Assembly (NCBI GenBank): GCA_963924555.1
Contig: OZ004596.1
Coordinates: 372,001 to 436,000 of the forward strand
Source: Crambe crambe
Lineage: Eukaryota; Porifera; Demospongiae; Poecilosclerida; Crambeidae
DNA: 64,000 nucleotides
Direction: 5' to 3'
The notes beneath the pieces were generated by a model. That model saw only the letters and a list, made by a program, of their open reading frames with translations. It searched no databases and was not told the origin of the DNA. The position numbers were made by a program, and so were the translations under genes. Of this stretch, positions 34,201 to 46,446 are shown piece after piece. Each line of letters opens with the position of its first letter. The stretch's first letter is position 1.

Positions 34201-37200
34201 TCTGAACCCCCTCGTAAGTGCAATTAATCTCTGACCCCCAATCCAACCCCCTGATATGAAAGTTATACGGGGGAGGAATAGACTTATGAGAATGAGGACA
34301 TCCCTTAACTAGAATATCATTGGAGGTGTGTTTGCAGTAGAGCCCCAAATATGTCGGAATAGAGGTTGAAGTTGTGTTGAGGCTGTAGTGTATCTGCACA
34401 TTGCACTTGACTGACCCAGTCTAAAGGTGATTGGTTCTGGAATGGGGGAGTTAGAAGAGGCTGGGAGGAGAATACGTCTAATGACATCACTTACTCACTA
34501 TAAATGACATCACCATTAGCAGTCTTGTGCAGTGTGCATTTTAAAACGTCACCAGTTACTATGGTGATAATAGCAATATTGAAAATAGTGATGTCATAGA
34601 TGATTTCTCCTCCATCCATGTACCTGCTCCTCCCTAACTGGTGCTCCCTCCTCCTCCTTCTTCCTGGCCCCGTGCATGTTCGCCCCCCCCCATCTGTTTA
34701 TCTTCTTCTGGTTCTTGTAAATCTTCTGCGCAACATTGTGCATCTTCCTCACCTGATGCTGCTTATGTGCTTGTGAATGTAAAGAGGATGTTCCAGCAAG
34801 TCCAGACTTTCTTAGCGTGGATGACCCAATGCGATCACTGGAGCTTGGGACAGGAGAACGTATCAAGAAGTTTACCCTATCACGAAATGCTCCCCCTAAA
34901 CCACCACGCAACTTAGAAGATCTGAACGACTCCTTGACTAGTGAGGATCGTAGCATAGCCTCCCAGAGCCTGGTGATCAGCAATGATGAGTGGAAGCAGG
35001 GAGCTGGGGAAGAGGTCAGTGCCTCAGGAGAGAAGCAGGGAAGTAATCCAAATGTCGGTGAGAAGAAGGAAGGGGTAGATGAGAATGGACTAGAGGCTAA
35101 ATATGAAGTCAATGGAGTGAGGAAGATCGATGAGGCAATTAGGAATGCTGAATCAGCAGTTCAAGATGTTGCTCCATCACTTCAAGACGCTGTACCAGCA
35201 GTTGAGAATGCTAATTCAGCTGTTAAAAATGCACCAAACGTTGACTCTGTTATTTCAGTGGGTAGTGGTGGAGGCAATATTGAAGAGACTCCTCAGGCAA
35301 AAGAGCTAGAGGAGGCTACTACAATGGGAGGAAGAGATGCCCCCAATAATGATCAAATAGCCAGTGGAAAAGAGACTGACAAAGTCGTTACATCTTGTAC
35401 TGGTGTTGTCATGAATGGATTTATGGAGTCTGAAAAGAAATTGGAACCGGAATCAAATCTGAAGGATGACAATGGTGTTGGCAGTGGTATCAATAGTGAG
35501 GGTGGGTCGGCTGGATCACTTGGTAAGGGTTATCAATGTTCTTGGTGATATGAGATCCATTACCATAGTAACACTTATTGCCCATCTAAAACCTAGCAGA
35601 GCTACTTCATCTAGTGTAGTCATAGCATTCTAACCTTTGAACCACAGCTGAAGTGACGAATAATGGGGAGATATCGCATTCGTCCACTTTCACTGGTTCT
35701 CATCGTAGGACAGTGGAGTCCAAGGAAGACTATGTCCCGCCTCCTAATCCTTACATCACGGAGGAAGAGCCCCCCTCACCAGAGGTACCCAAACCCCCGT
35801 CCTGTACAGAGGCATGGCTGGACCCAGGGACTGTTCTCATTGACTGCTTTGAGGAAGTAGTGGGCAGAGAAAAGGTTGATCAGGCGGAGATTATAGGGGT
35901 AAAGATGAGTAATGGGGAGCACATCATGAGTGTTATTTACTCGATATTTTCTTCTTGTTGTTCAGCTCTATTTCTCTGCTGGATGGTGCCCTCCCTGCCG
36001 GAGATTTCTTCCCAAGCTAGTGAAGTAAGTTTTTCCCCGGTCACCTGTTGTTGTGATATCCTAGCTGAAGAGTGTCTCCTCTCGTTCTGCAGGTTTTATC
36101 ACCACCTCAAGCAGCATGGAAAGTCCTTTGAGATTATTTACATATCAAGTGATTAGTGAGTATAGGGCTAGTGTAGCTCCCTCCAAGGTGATAACAATAA
36201 TTCTTTTTTCCAGCTCTAAACAAGACATGATGAAGTACATGAAGGAGCAGCAGATGCCTTGGATCGGCATTTCATACGAGGGGGATGTTGCCGAAGAATT
36301 CAGAAAAAAATTCAGGTCTGACTAAATAGCGAGTAATTTAAACATCAATGATTTTTTTCCCTCTCCCCCTGACCCCTCCCACCCTTCCTCCCTCCTTCTG
36401 TATTTCAGTATATCTGCAGTGCCCATCTTGAAAATCCTGGGGAATAGAGGAGAAGTGGTCAGTTGCCAAAGTATTCTTTGCTTGTGCATGTGGAGTAATT
36501 TCCTTGAGAATAATAATAATGTAACAATATTAGCTGTGTTTTTAGCTGAGCATAGCTACCTAGAAATAGCCTTGGCCAGGTAGAAGGTGATATCCAATTA
36601 TAGTGGTTCTGTAATGGTAAGTCAAGGGATTGAATCAGGGAATTCTCATGTACAGGTTGTGTAGAGTTTGAGTCCAAATAAACAATGCTCAAATGATGAT
36701 GAAGCAGGGTTATTACACTTGCCATGCATGCATGCTTGTGACTAGCTGAGCACATGACTTGTGGCTGATGCATTGTCTTGTCTGCTCATGGCTGACATAT
36801 ATAGTTAGGTGATTCTGATGCATGCAGTTGTCTTGTCTGCCCATTACTACAAATGTAGTAACTTGTGGTCAATTTTGGCTGATGGAAGCTGAACTGGTCT
36901 ACGGAAGTTGTGTAGATATAGATCTGTGATTGCAGAATTCTTCCTGTTGACCAAGTGGAAAGGAAAAGAAGTGTAGGAATTTGTTAGCTACTTTGCAGAC
37001 TATAAAAAACAACAACAAAAACTGGCTTCACATATTGGAAGCTTGGCTAGTGACTAACTGTTGAGTGTACTGCTTTGAGATCACTAAAGTTAATTGTCAT
37101 GGAAGGAGGAGATAGCAGCAGCCTGAGTATTGTGGAGGCAGCATTGAACGAAGGGCTGGAGGCCCTAAGGAGATCCTTGTTTGGAGAGCTGCAGAAACTG

Positions 37201-39750
37201 AGGGAGAAGATGGCAGTCATGGAGAAGAAAGTGGACTGTCTGGTTTTGGACAGGCTGGCAGGAGATCATGTTGATGTAGGCTATTGGACCTAATACTGCA
37301 TCTAGAGCTTAATCAGCTTGCTTAGTAGATCTTGAAGAGAAATATATAGACTAGAGTGCTAAACTAGAGTGCAGAGTACAGACAGAGAGACAGACAGATA
37401 AGGTCCTTAAGATCCTACAGTCCTTTGAGGAAGCCATGCATTCTGATGAAGTGATGTATCAAAGTAGAAAGGAAATATCTGGTCTGATGCATGTGGTTAT
37501 GGGAGCATGCAGTTCATCAAGTGCTGCAAATAATTATATTTAATGTCAGCCTGATGTGTAGGTGTGGGGGAGCATGTGTTACAAGTGACCACTAAATGTG
37601 TTGAATAATCATCCTATGCCAGTGTAGGGACTAGCTATTATTGAATAATTCATTTCATACCAGTGCAAGGACTGGTAAGCTGTGCTTGAACATCTGGAGC
37701 CAGCACAGTAAACTTCGAAAATGCACCCTTGCACTGGTAATATTGTTTGAATGAGGTAAAATAGCCGACATGGCTATGCAGTGATTCATTTTTGTTACTG
37801 CAGATTGAAGAGACAGCTAAGAAGTTAGTGGATTCAGCCTCCAACGGTTCAGCCATTCTGAAACTCTACAACAAGTGGCACGAAAAAGTGGAAGTGGAGA
37901 GTAGCAGTGAGGACGGAAAATCCAAGGAGAGAAAAGGAATTCTGAGCAAAGTGAAAGGCTTTCACAGCAAAGACAAAACCAAGGTGAGAAAAAAACATTT
38001 TTGTTATAGTTATGGTTTTCCGACAAGCAGCAGCTGTCAACATTTTCCTGTGTATCTTTATTTCTGCATGCTAGCATACACAGCTTCAATATGATTCCAT
38101 CATCGTGCTTCTACTAAAGTCTGACACAAAGTTTACAATAAGCCTTGCAAATGCTTATTGGTATTAGTGGCACTATGATAACATAACAGTTAGTGGAGAG
38201 ACACTGTGCAGTCTTCAGTGTTTGGTATAATTCACACTGCCAAGGTTTCACTTGTAATGTTTTACTGTGACATTTATAGGATTCAGAGCACACAATGGAG
38301 CACCAGTCGTCAGTAGAGAATGGATCCAATTCTTCATCAGAGGTAGGTCCTTCGACTATAAAACTGGTACTCACTTGCTGTGATTCAACTGACCTCACTT
38401 GACCTTGCTGTATTCTCTATTTGATATCGTGACCTGCAGACAGGAAGGATGGTGGTGGACACCAAAACAGTAAGTAGTTCATAAACAAGCTGTTACAAGA
38501 ACTTGCTTATTGAAAGTTGCCATCAAAAGGAAATGATCTTTGCAGGGGTCCATCTCTTAAATTTTCTTACGTCATATCATTTTTTCTATGTTTAGCTTGC
38601 TAATGAGGATGGGTCCAAGGTTTACAATATTGCTTTCCTTCTGAGAGTTTTGTGGTGTAGTAGACATAAATATCCTGTAGCTGATGGCCAGGGCAGTGTC
38701 CTGTGTTGTGATATATTGGTTGGTTATTGGTGCAATGAACGTCACTTTGTGTCCTCCTGCAGCGCTCCAAGTCCAAAACAAAAATGGCACTGACTCAAGA
38801 GGCCATGGAAGAGAAGGAAGAGAGAATCCACCACTTGGAAGAAGTGAACAGGACTTTGAAGCAGACCAATGATGACCTGTCAGAAGAAGTCAGCGATCTC
38901 CGTCAGAAGTTAGAACAGGTTACGGCCGAGGTCAGTTTGGTGTTAGTGCAAACTAGAGCAAATCTTGTTCATCTGAGAGATGGATGCAAAATATTTTCTT
39001 TTTTCAGCTCGATCAGTTGAAATCAACAAGCAAGACATTGCAAGATGAATCAAAAGAACTGATAGCTAACCTCAATGTAAGTGCATGTCTCTTGCTTATC
39101 CATTTAAAAGTAATGGTTGTTCCCCACAGATGAGAGGGTGGTTGTATAAGCGTGGAGTGCGAGGACCCACTGCCAGCATCTTCAGGCGGAGATATTTCAG
39201 ACTTGACCAAGGATCAAAGCTTTACTACTACAAGAACTCATCAGAAGGCAATCCTCAGGGGTGAGTGTGTGCTTGATTGGGAGCAGTAATAGTAGCCCAT
39301 TTTATTGTCCCAAAGGTGGCATTACAATGAGTAAAGGACACTTTGGGATCAGCCATTTTGTCCTTTGTAGAGAGGTTATCCGTGGAAAGGGGTCCAGGAA
39401 TGGTTGTCTTTTTCTCGGAGGGTCCTTTAGCAGAGGTTGCACTGTAGGTGGCCAATGTGACAGGAATCTACGTTGTTTTTTAGGTACATTGACTTGGATA
39501 AAGTGCTGAGTGTGCAGGAAGTAACAGCATCACAACAGGACAAAAACCATGCCACCTTTACAGTGCAGTGTGATGGAAGAACCTTCCAGTTGCAGGCTCA
39601 CGATGAGACTAACATGAGAAAGTCAGTTCATTTTGCTCTAAGTTGACTCTTTACCATGTCAATGATGATCTTTGCAGATGGATGGAGGCAATTTTGTACA
39701 TGACCAGATGGAGAAAGAAGCACTCCAGCACGTTCTCTGAAGACCCTTAG
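31300..39750 (+). CDS. Multidomain protein: EHBP1-type C2, nucleoredoxin-like thioredoxin, coiled coil, PH
   Basis: Exons join in frame by hand. Residues ~1-195 form an NT-C2 domain like EHBP1: [43 protein letters not shown], then [23 protein letters not shown] and [11 protein letters not shown]. An acidic/disordered region follows (~200-520; PPKPPRN proline motif). A thioredoxin/nucleoredoxin fold (~525-650) contains [39 protein letters not shown] and [16 protein letters not shown]; the active site is WCPPC. A basic linker leads to a coiled coil ([31 protein letters not shown]) and a C-terminal PH domain ([35 protein letters not shown]...[14 protein letters not shown]). Phases match across 34213|34790, 35524|35648 and 36459|37804, so one transcript is plausible, but two adjacent genes cannot be excluded. 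Function unknown; a membrane-binding redox adaptor is inference. Confidence 0.7.
32612..32652 (+). repeat. (ACTC)n microsatellite abutting a 3' splice site
   Basis: About ten ACTC units run directly into the acceptor CTCTAG before the exon starting [12 protein letters not shown] of the C2-Trx-PH gene. Confidence 0.9.
32872..33474 (+). repeat. 19-bp minisatellite, about 31 copies, intronic
   Basis: Unit GGACAGGGTATCACATAAT. Copies in the 3' half (from about 33200) are nearly identical, while the 5' half mixes variants (TACCACATGAT, GGGCAGGG), suggesting recent amplification from one end. It lies in the intron between the fifth and sixth C2 exons. Confidence 0.95.
37099..37275 (+). CDS. Possible alternative first exon (coiled-coil leader) of the C2-Trx-PH gene
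   Basis: In the 1.34-kb intron between the Trx and coiled-coil/PH parts, a frame starts [38 protein letters not shown] and ends LAGDHVD at a GTAGGC donor in phase 0. Spliced to the exon at 37804 ([13 protein letters not shown]) it stays in frame and would give a short isoform lacking C2 and Trx. No independent evidence; a chance frame is possible. Confidence 0.35.
39325..39444 (+). mobile_element. MITE-like element copy 2 (TA-flanked) in the PH-domain intron
   Basis: TA-CAATGAGTAAAGGACAC ... AGAGGTTGCACTG-TA. Shares GGACAC, CAGCC, TTTTGTCCTTTGTAGAGAGG and terminal GAGGTT.CACTG with the copy at 48548. Terminal repeats have decayed. Confidence 0.7.
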
Positions 39751-39890
39751 CAATCAATAGGGTGTGACCAATTAATTAACTTTTTATTACAAAGTATTCG
39801 GTGTGATTATAATTCTCTTTTTATTCCTGGGCGGGGCTAAAGTCGTACTAGCTAGTTTGGTGGGTGGGGCTAATTATCGCATTGCAAAAA

Positions 39891-41130
39891 ATGGATGACT
39901 TTACTTTCTGCCCTGGCCAGCCTCTGCAAGTAACACCTTCTATGAAAGAACAGTTCGAAAAAGATGGCTACATTCTAGTGAGGTGATTAATTTTTTGGAA
40001 CCTTGAAACCTAGGGTCCTTTTTGCCTTGTATCTTAACCTAGTACTTTTGTTTATCACGGATTATGCAAGGGGAGCTGCACAGATAGTTATTAGTTGATA
40101 CGTGTACAATACTGTTCCTTTCAAGGTCACTCTTAACAACTCAAGAACTGTCACGATTGAATGAGGACATTCAGAAAGACGATGGTATTATCCGCTACTC
40201 CTACGCAGTTCCAGATGGCCATGGTCGCAGTAGCAGACTGTGTCTGTGGAACCACCCAGGGAATGACATCACTGGGATGGTGGGTCGTTGTCAGAAGGTG
40301 GCAGGGACCATGGAACAGCTGCTTGGAGGAGAGGTCTACCACTACCATACCAAGCTCATGATGAAGGAGGCACACACTGGAGGCTCCTTTGTCTGGCACC
40401 AGGACTACGGGTGGGACCTAAAGGGATGTTTCTAATTGTTTTCATCATCCTGTATAATTATGTACATGTAGGTACTGGTACAACAATGGCTGCCTATTCC
40501 CAGATATGGGGACTGTGTTCATTGCAATGGATAAGTGTGACACAGAAAATGGTTGTCTAAAGGTGTGCCTTCTGGTCAATTTGGAGTGAGTGAGTGAGTG
40601 ATGTATTTTGCAGGTGTTGAAGGGATCCCACAAGTTGGGGAGGATAGAGCATAAGAGGGTAGGAGGACAAATGGGAGCTGATGTGGAGAGGGTGGAGCAA
40701 GTCATGAAGGTGAGGAGAAGAGAGGATGGGAAAGGCTCTGTTTTTGATTTCTTTCTTTCTTTCTCTGTGAAAGGTACTTCCTCTGGTGGAGGTGGAGATG
40801 GAGCCAGGCGATGCCCTCTTCTTCCACTCCAATGTGCTGCATCGTAGCGACCAAAACAACAGTGATAGGAGGAGGTGGGCCTTCCTCATTGCCTACAACA
40901 GAGCCAGCAATGACCCAGTCAAGAAACACCACCATGCACAATACACAAAACTAGAGATGGTAAGTCTTAATTCTCAACTCCTTATTAATTTTCCCTTATG
41001 AATCAATACTCAGGTTCCAGACTCTGCTATCATTGATCACATTTCAAAACCAGACGATTTCCAAGGGAAGGACTTTATGGATCCTGACAATGATAACACA
41101 GCACGTGGTGTCAAGCAACCACTCAAATGA
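39891..41130 (+). CDS. Phytanoyl-CoA dioxygenase family (PhyH) Fe(II)/2-oxoglutarate oxygenase
   Basis: Exon 1 [30 protein letters not shown] (39891-39982) is followed by [84 protein letters not shown] and [39 protein letters not shown]. Then come [32 protein letters not shown] and [43 protein letters not shown]. The H-x-D of WHQDYG and the distal His/Arg ([11 protein letters not shown] and [12 protein letters not shown]) are the expected iron and 2-oxoglutarate ligands. About 300 residues, with no PTS2 signal that I can see, so a peroxisomal phytanoyl-CoA role is not supported. Substrate unknown. Confidence 0.9.
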
Positions 41131-41230
41131 AGAACAGAAAATATTGATATCCTACCCCTTCTTATTTTATGTTTGTTTTGTTCTTTTGCTTTGAGTTAAT
41201 AAATTTTGAATTGAAATGAGATGTAGTAAT

Positions 41231-42108
41231 TCAGTCAGCTAACTCCATTTCCATGGCTTTTGGTTTTTCAGCTGTTTGTCTCTGCCTTTGTGCTTCCCGC
41301 ACTTTCTTGGCAATACCTGCACACATAACAACACTAAACACTGTACTACAGGTGCAAAACATTGAAGTGCACCTTCAGGATCTTGCAAGAGATGAACACC
41401 TTTCTCCACCTCTCTCTTTTCTGCCTCCTCATGCAATTTCAGACCAGCTTTCAGCCTATAAATAGTAACACCTCAATGAACCACTTGCTTCAAGTCTGGG
41501 AATCCACCCTTAGGGTCATACGTCACCCTTCCACACTGACCTATTCTTGATGAACTGAGACTGTCTCTTCTGTTTGATTTCTTCCACTCTCTTGATGCCC
41601 TCAACTGTACAGAAAAAATTTAGAATGTACCACATCTCACTGTGTGCAACTGGAGAGAGCAACTGTCCACCAGGAACGTTACCAACCTGTTTTCTTCCAG
41701 AGCTCTCTGTTATATTTGACTGGTACACTCTGGCGACTTTCAAACTCAAACGTTGAGTCCTGCATACACACACAACAATAATGCAAATCCAAAGAATTTG
41801 CCACTGACCATAGTGAGCTCCTTTCCATGGGACTTCCTGAAAGCCTTGGTCCAGCGGACCTTCCTGGGGTTCCTCTTTCTCTTGAATGCCTTGTGACACT
41901 TTGAGCGACAGAATCTGAAATTCTACAAGAATTAAAACCATGGCATTAGCTATAGATCTGTTAAAGTTGTTGAACAGGTAAGTGGTCTATGCAAGTTGTT
42001 GAAGAAGTTAGGTAATGCTTCTCTTACTTTGCAATCGTTTCTGACGAACATTATGCCATGTCCAGGGTATATGGGAGAAGAACAAAAGTAGCATTTTTCA
42101 ATCCTCAT
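41231..42108 (-). CDS. RSL24D1: Ribosome biogenesis protein RLP24
   Basis: Assembly factor placed on pre-60S particles before exchange for eL24. Exon 1 [27 protein letters not shown] holds the first zinc Cys pair. Exon 2 [37 protein letters not shown] holds the second pair and the ribosome-binding basic motif. Then [69 protein letters not shown] and the C-terminus [26 protein letters not shown]. Convergent with the PhyH gene, 100 bp apart. Confidence 0.95.
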
Positions 42109-42205
42109 CTTTAGCTTTATATATCTATCTCCGGCTCCTGCCTCACACGCACACGTGGACTATTCTAAAATATTCCAATTGTAGCCCATCATAGCAAAGG
42201 TCAGC
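42109..42205. promoter_or_regulatory. Shared promoter between RSL24D1 and PIGO
   Basis: Only 97 bp separate the divergent start codons, the tightest head-to-head pair here. If PIGO starts at its second in-frame ATG (42215) the spacing is 106 bp. Confidence 0.5.
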
Positions 42206-45200
42206 TTGTGCATCATGAAAAAGGGAGCAGGAGGAAGGATAATTATCATCTTCATCTTCTGTTGTCACCTTGTGGGTGTTCTATTATTCTGCAAGGGCTT
42301 CTTGCTAAAGAGAGTTGTGGTTCCTGAACACAGCAAGTGTAGCAGAGACCAGGGGCCAGGCCACACCCCTTCACCTCTACCACCAGCTCACACCACCCTC
42401 GCAGACCTCCCCTCCTGTAACTCCTATCAAAGACCCTTTAAACGAGTCCTCTGGCTCCTCATTGATGCACTGCGTTACGACTTCATGCTGTATGACGACA
42501 CTTTAGTATCACCTCCAATTTACAGAAACAAAATGCCCTATATCAGAGACCTTCTGCGCACCCAACCAGCAAATGCTCGTCTTTTTAAATTCATCGCCGA
42601 TCCTCCAACAACAACTATGCAGAGACTGAAAGCCTTGACAACAGGGAGTCTACCAACATTCATCGATATTGGCAGTAACTTTAATAGCTATGCCATTTCA
42701 GAAGACAGTCTCGTCTACCAGGCTAAGTTGAATAGGAGGAATGTTACATTCATCGGGGATGACACTTGGCTGGGTCTCTATCCAAACATGATGACAAAGA
42801 CGTACGACTATCCTTCGTTGAATGTCAAGGACTTGGATACAGTAGATAATGGTGTCATGGAGCATTTAGGGTCAGAGTTGTCAGGGAATGATGCTGAGAT
42901 TTTGATTGGTCACATGCTGGGGGTGGATCATGTGGGGCACACGTATGGACCCTCTCATTGGACTATGGGGCAGAAGTTGACACAAATGAACAGTTTTATT
43001 GAGTGAGTCGATAGACATCAGATTGTGTTCATGGTGCTGATGTATTGTCTTGTATAATAAGGGATATATTCACGCACCACCTGGATGAAGGCACAGTGGT
43101 ATTTGTCCTTGGGGATCATGGGATGAATCCAGCAGGGGACCATGGGGGAGAGACTGACCTGGAGACCAACGCTGCTCTTCTTGTCTACTCTCTTCGACCT
43201 TTATTTGACCCCTCAGAGGTGAGAAGCTGTTTTGGTCTATGATGGTTCCTATGGTGATAAGTTTTGCTGCACTGAATCTAGGAAAAGGGACCAAAAATTT
43301 TAAAAAAACTGAGTTGGAATTTTCATTTAGTCAAAAGTGAACAAGCTGAATGCTTAGATTCACATTTGTTTGAAATCTCAAAAAGCCAAATTTTTTATGA
43401 GCCCAAATGTGAATCTAGTGTGATTCACTTTTGATCTTTAAACCCAAATAGGTCACCCTAATGGGAATTTGGTGAAATGGTCCCTCTTCCTAGATCCTAT
43501 CATGTATGTATCATACTCTCTCTCAGTCCCCAATAGGACGAGAGATCTTCCAGATCGACCTCGTACCGACTGTAGCCATGGCATTGGGCCTACCCATTCC
43601 CTTTTCCAACTTGGGGATGATCATACCTGAGGTCTTTCTTCCCTTCAGCAAGACTGGAAACAGAGAAGCTGTTGGTGGGGACAGTGATGGCGATGGCTAC
43701 AGTGGCAGAGTCACTTCTGAATTCTTGATGGCTTTGAGAACAAATGCAGAACAAATTCATAACTATCTCGCCACCTACTCGCAATACTCTGGGGATTTCT
43801 CTACTGATACGCTGCACATGCTGGAAGATGGTTTTGGACTTGCCCTGGGGCTGCACCAAAGATTGCTTGAAACAGAAGGAGGTAGAGAGCCTTCTCAGAG
43901 AGAACTGACGTACATTGCTACCAAATACATCACCTACATGAAAGAGGTGAAAGGAATGTGTCAAAGGATCTGGGCCAAGTTTGATGATGTGCCAATGGTT
44001 CTGGGTTTCAGTCTTCTCTTCCCGGCAGTGGTGACTTCATTGCTCATGCTGGTGGATGTCAATAAGGCTACTCTCTATCTTCGTCATTCTGCAGTGACTG
44101 GACTCAAGGCTGGAATAATCCTCACTTCAATCTCATTAATATTCACAGGAATTGAAACATCTTTTTTTGGATTTTTGATACTGGTGACTAATTACCTTTT
44201 GTTTTCTTTGCTCTCGATAATTTTCGTGTTTATTTGGAATTTTAAAGACGTCCTCATCAAGTTATTAACACATATTCAACTTGGTATTTCATCTTTTATG
44301 CATCAGTTTGACTTCTTGAAACTGTTGGCTCTTGTGGTTATTCTGCTTTATGCCCTTTCTATGCTTTCCAACAGCTTCATCTTATACGAGGCTGATATGC
44401 TGGCTTTCTTCATCCAATCTCTTGTTCTTTTCTTTGCTGTAAGAAATGTTCAAAAGGAATTGCGTGGCAATAAAATCGCTGGAAGAGTTTCTTTACTGAA
44501 GAGTGTAATTCCTCACTTACTTTTAATGGTGTGGATCCGTGTTTCAAAGCTGTTTTATGCGTGCAGAGACCTTCAGTTACAAGATGGGTGCGAGTCCACC
44601 ACTTTCATTCTGCCTTTGGCATCAGCAGCTGAGTTTTTAGGCCCTCTAGCAAAGTGGAGATTGGTGATCTCAAGCCTGGCAGTTGTGTTAACCCCAATAG
44701 CATTGATTGTCTATCTTCAGAGGAGTGACAACTACAGATTCTTGAGCAGTTCTCTCGTGGCAGTGATCAAGTTTGGATTTCCAGTTTCCAGTGTGTGTGT
44801 GGTAATCTATTGGGTGATACAAACCTTCCCTCGTTCAACTCTTCTCTCTCTGGCTCACTGGCAGCATGTCCTGCCACCTCAGATTGTCTATGTCATTACA
44901 GCAACCATAATAGTCTTGTGTGTGGTTTACCCTTTTAAGAGACAACATTTTCCTTCCATTAAGTTCTTGTTGGAAGAAAGGGAAGCTAACAACAGTGCTA
45001 CCCAATTGGCAAAAGCTAGCCATGGTGACACCAATCCTACCTCAAGGTTCAGGAAGTTTGACCATTCTGAATCTCCCATTACCAATTCAAAGCAACAGAC
45101 AGTGACTACCCCATCAATGCTGCCGTCCATAGCAACACTGGTTGCCATGGTGTTCTCCATTCTGATTGTTTCTCTGTGGATCCCAATAGCAATGGTTCTG

Positions 45201-45955
45201 AATGATGGCCTTGCCCTGTCTGCTCTTCTCACAGCTCTGCAGGTGTTCCTTACATTGAAGTTTCTACGGAATTCTGAGAAAGGTACAGCCAAAGTTTTAT
45301 TTGTGTATGAACCATCACCCTCCCTCCCTCCCTCCCTCCCTCCAACTCCTCTAGGTGTGTCATGGGAAGCATGTGTCCTGTGGGGTCTACTGGGTTGCCA
45401 TTCCTTCTTCAGTTTTGGTCACCATGCCACTGTCACTAGTCTGAGATTTGAGGCCGGCTTTGTGGGCATTCAAGAAATTACAAGCTACAATCTTCCACTT
45501 GCCGCTTCACTGGTGGGCCTCAATATGTTAGCCTCTCAGGTTAGCACAGTGTTCTTTAAGTTAAACCCCTTCCCCTGAAAGTAAACACAATCATCCACTT
45601 CAGATTCTGTATGGACTTGGGTTTCCTCTAATGGTGATTCTCTGGACAAGAGCTAATGGCATGCCAAGTGACCAGCTCCTCAAACCTATGCTCTCTTACG
45701 TCACTCTCCATTCCTTCAGGGTATGCATACATTTACAATTTTCCTATTAGCACTTAAACACCAGCAACCATCTTGCAGTTATTAATCACAATGGTGGCTG
45801 CCTCAATGCACCGGAGACACTTGATGGTGTGGTGGGTCTTTACTCCAAGGTTTCTCTATGAGGCAGCTTTCCAAGCCGTCACTGACATCTCTATGATTTT
45901 AGGCTTTACTTTAGTCAAGAGATTAGAACACATTTTATCAGCAGCTTCCAATTAG
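42206..45955 (+). CDS. PIGO: GPI ethanolamine phosphate transferase 3
   Basis: Adds ethanolamine phosphate to the third mannose of the GPI precursor in the ER. Signal anchor KKGAGGRIIIIFIFCCHLVGVLLFCKGF; lumenal alkaline-phosphatase-fold motifs KRVLWLLIDALRYDF, DPPTTTMQRLKALTTGSLPTFIDIGSNF (catalytic Thr region), NVTFIGDDTWLGLYP, HMLGVDHVGHTYGP and GTVVFVLGDHGMNPAGDHGG. Next exon IGREIFQIDLVPTVAMALGLPIPFSNLG, followed by many hydrophobic segments to GFTLVKRLEHILSAASN. Exons: 42206-43003, ~43062-43218, ~43528-45282, ~45356-45538, ~45604-45720 and ~45780-45955. An intron carries a foldback element and another has a (CCCT)n tract at its acceptor. The stop is 12 bp from the convergent neugrin-like stop. 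Confidence 0.95.
43276..43495. mobile_element. 220-bp foldback (palindromic MITE-like) element in a PIGO intron
   Basis: Ends are ATCTAGGAAAAGGGACCA and the near-exact reverse complement TGGTCCCTCTTCCTAGAT. Internal arms also pair: TAGATTCACATTTG (43355) with CAAATGTGAATCTA (43404), and TCAAAAGTGAA with TTCACTTTTGA. The whole element folds into one long hairpin. Confidence 0.8.
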
Positions 45956-45967
45956 TGTAATCAATTT

Positions 45968-46446
45968 TCATTTCTTCTTGTCTTTTGTTAAATTGGCTGA
46001 ATTAGAATCATTGTTACTTGAAGGAACTGTTGTTGGTGATTTTGCTGCTCTTTTTTCCTCTATTTGTTGCTTGGCTCTAGCATCTTGTCTCTTCTTTATC
46101 TCTGGCGTCGGCTCAAACTTGCTCTTCAGAATTCTCATTATGGCTGGGACACTGATTCCAAAGCTTTGTGACAGCTTTTTAACAGTCCATTCCTCCGGTA
46201 GAGTTTGTCTCAGGGTTCGTAGGTGATCAATCTGGTGCCATGTCAGTCTCTTAGAAGGTGCCCATCTTTCATGACCCATCCTTTTCTGCTGACGTAACTC
46301 TTTCCAGTTCTTTCTCTTGGTTCCTACACTTGTCCTGTTCGGTGACCTTCATTATAATTATGGTGCATAATGGGGGGAGTAGACTCACTCTGCTTCAACA
46401 GGTAGTTCTGGAAACTCTGAACCTCTTCTGTATCCATTTGCTGCAT
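45968..46446 (-). CDS. NGRN: Neugrin-like (Rrg9-type) protein
   Basis: Neugrin helps mitochondrial 16S rRNA stability and mitoribosome function in mammals. Exon 1 (46446 to about 46389) MQQMDTEEVQSFQNYLLKQ splices in phase to RTKRKNWKELRQQKRMGHERWAPSKRLTWHQIDHLRTLRQTLPEEWTVKKLSQSFGISVPAIMRILKSKFEPTPEIKKRQDARAKQQ. This matches the neugrin core (human W.. RLA..FDVSTDVIRRVLKSKFLPTLEQK). The tail is Ser/Asn/Lys-rich. No clear mitochondrial presequence at this start; an extra upstream exon is possible. Assignment by the helix-turn-helix-like core only. Confidence 0.75.

Noticed and set aside
36459..36773. 104-codon minus-strand frame in the 1.3-kb intron
   Set aside because: No family, His/Ser-rich, no promoter; treated as chance.
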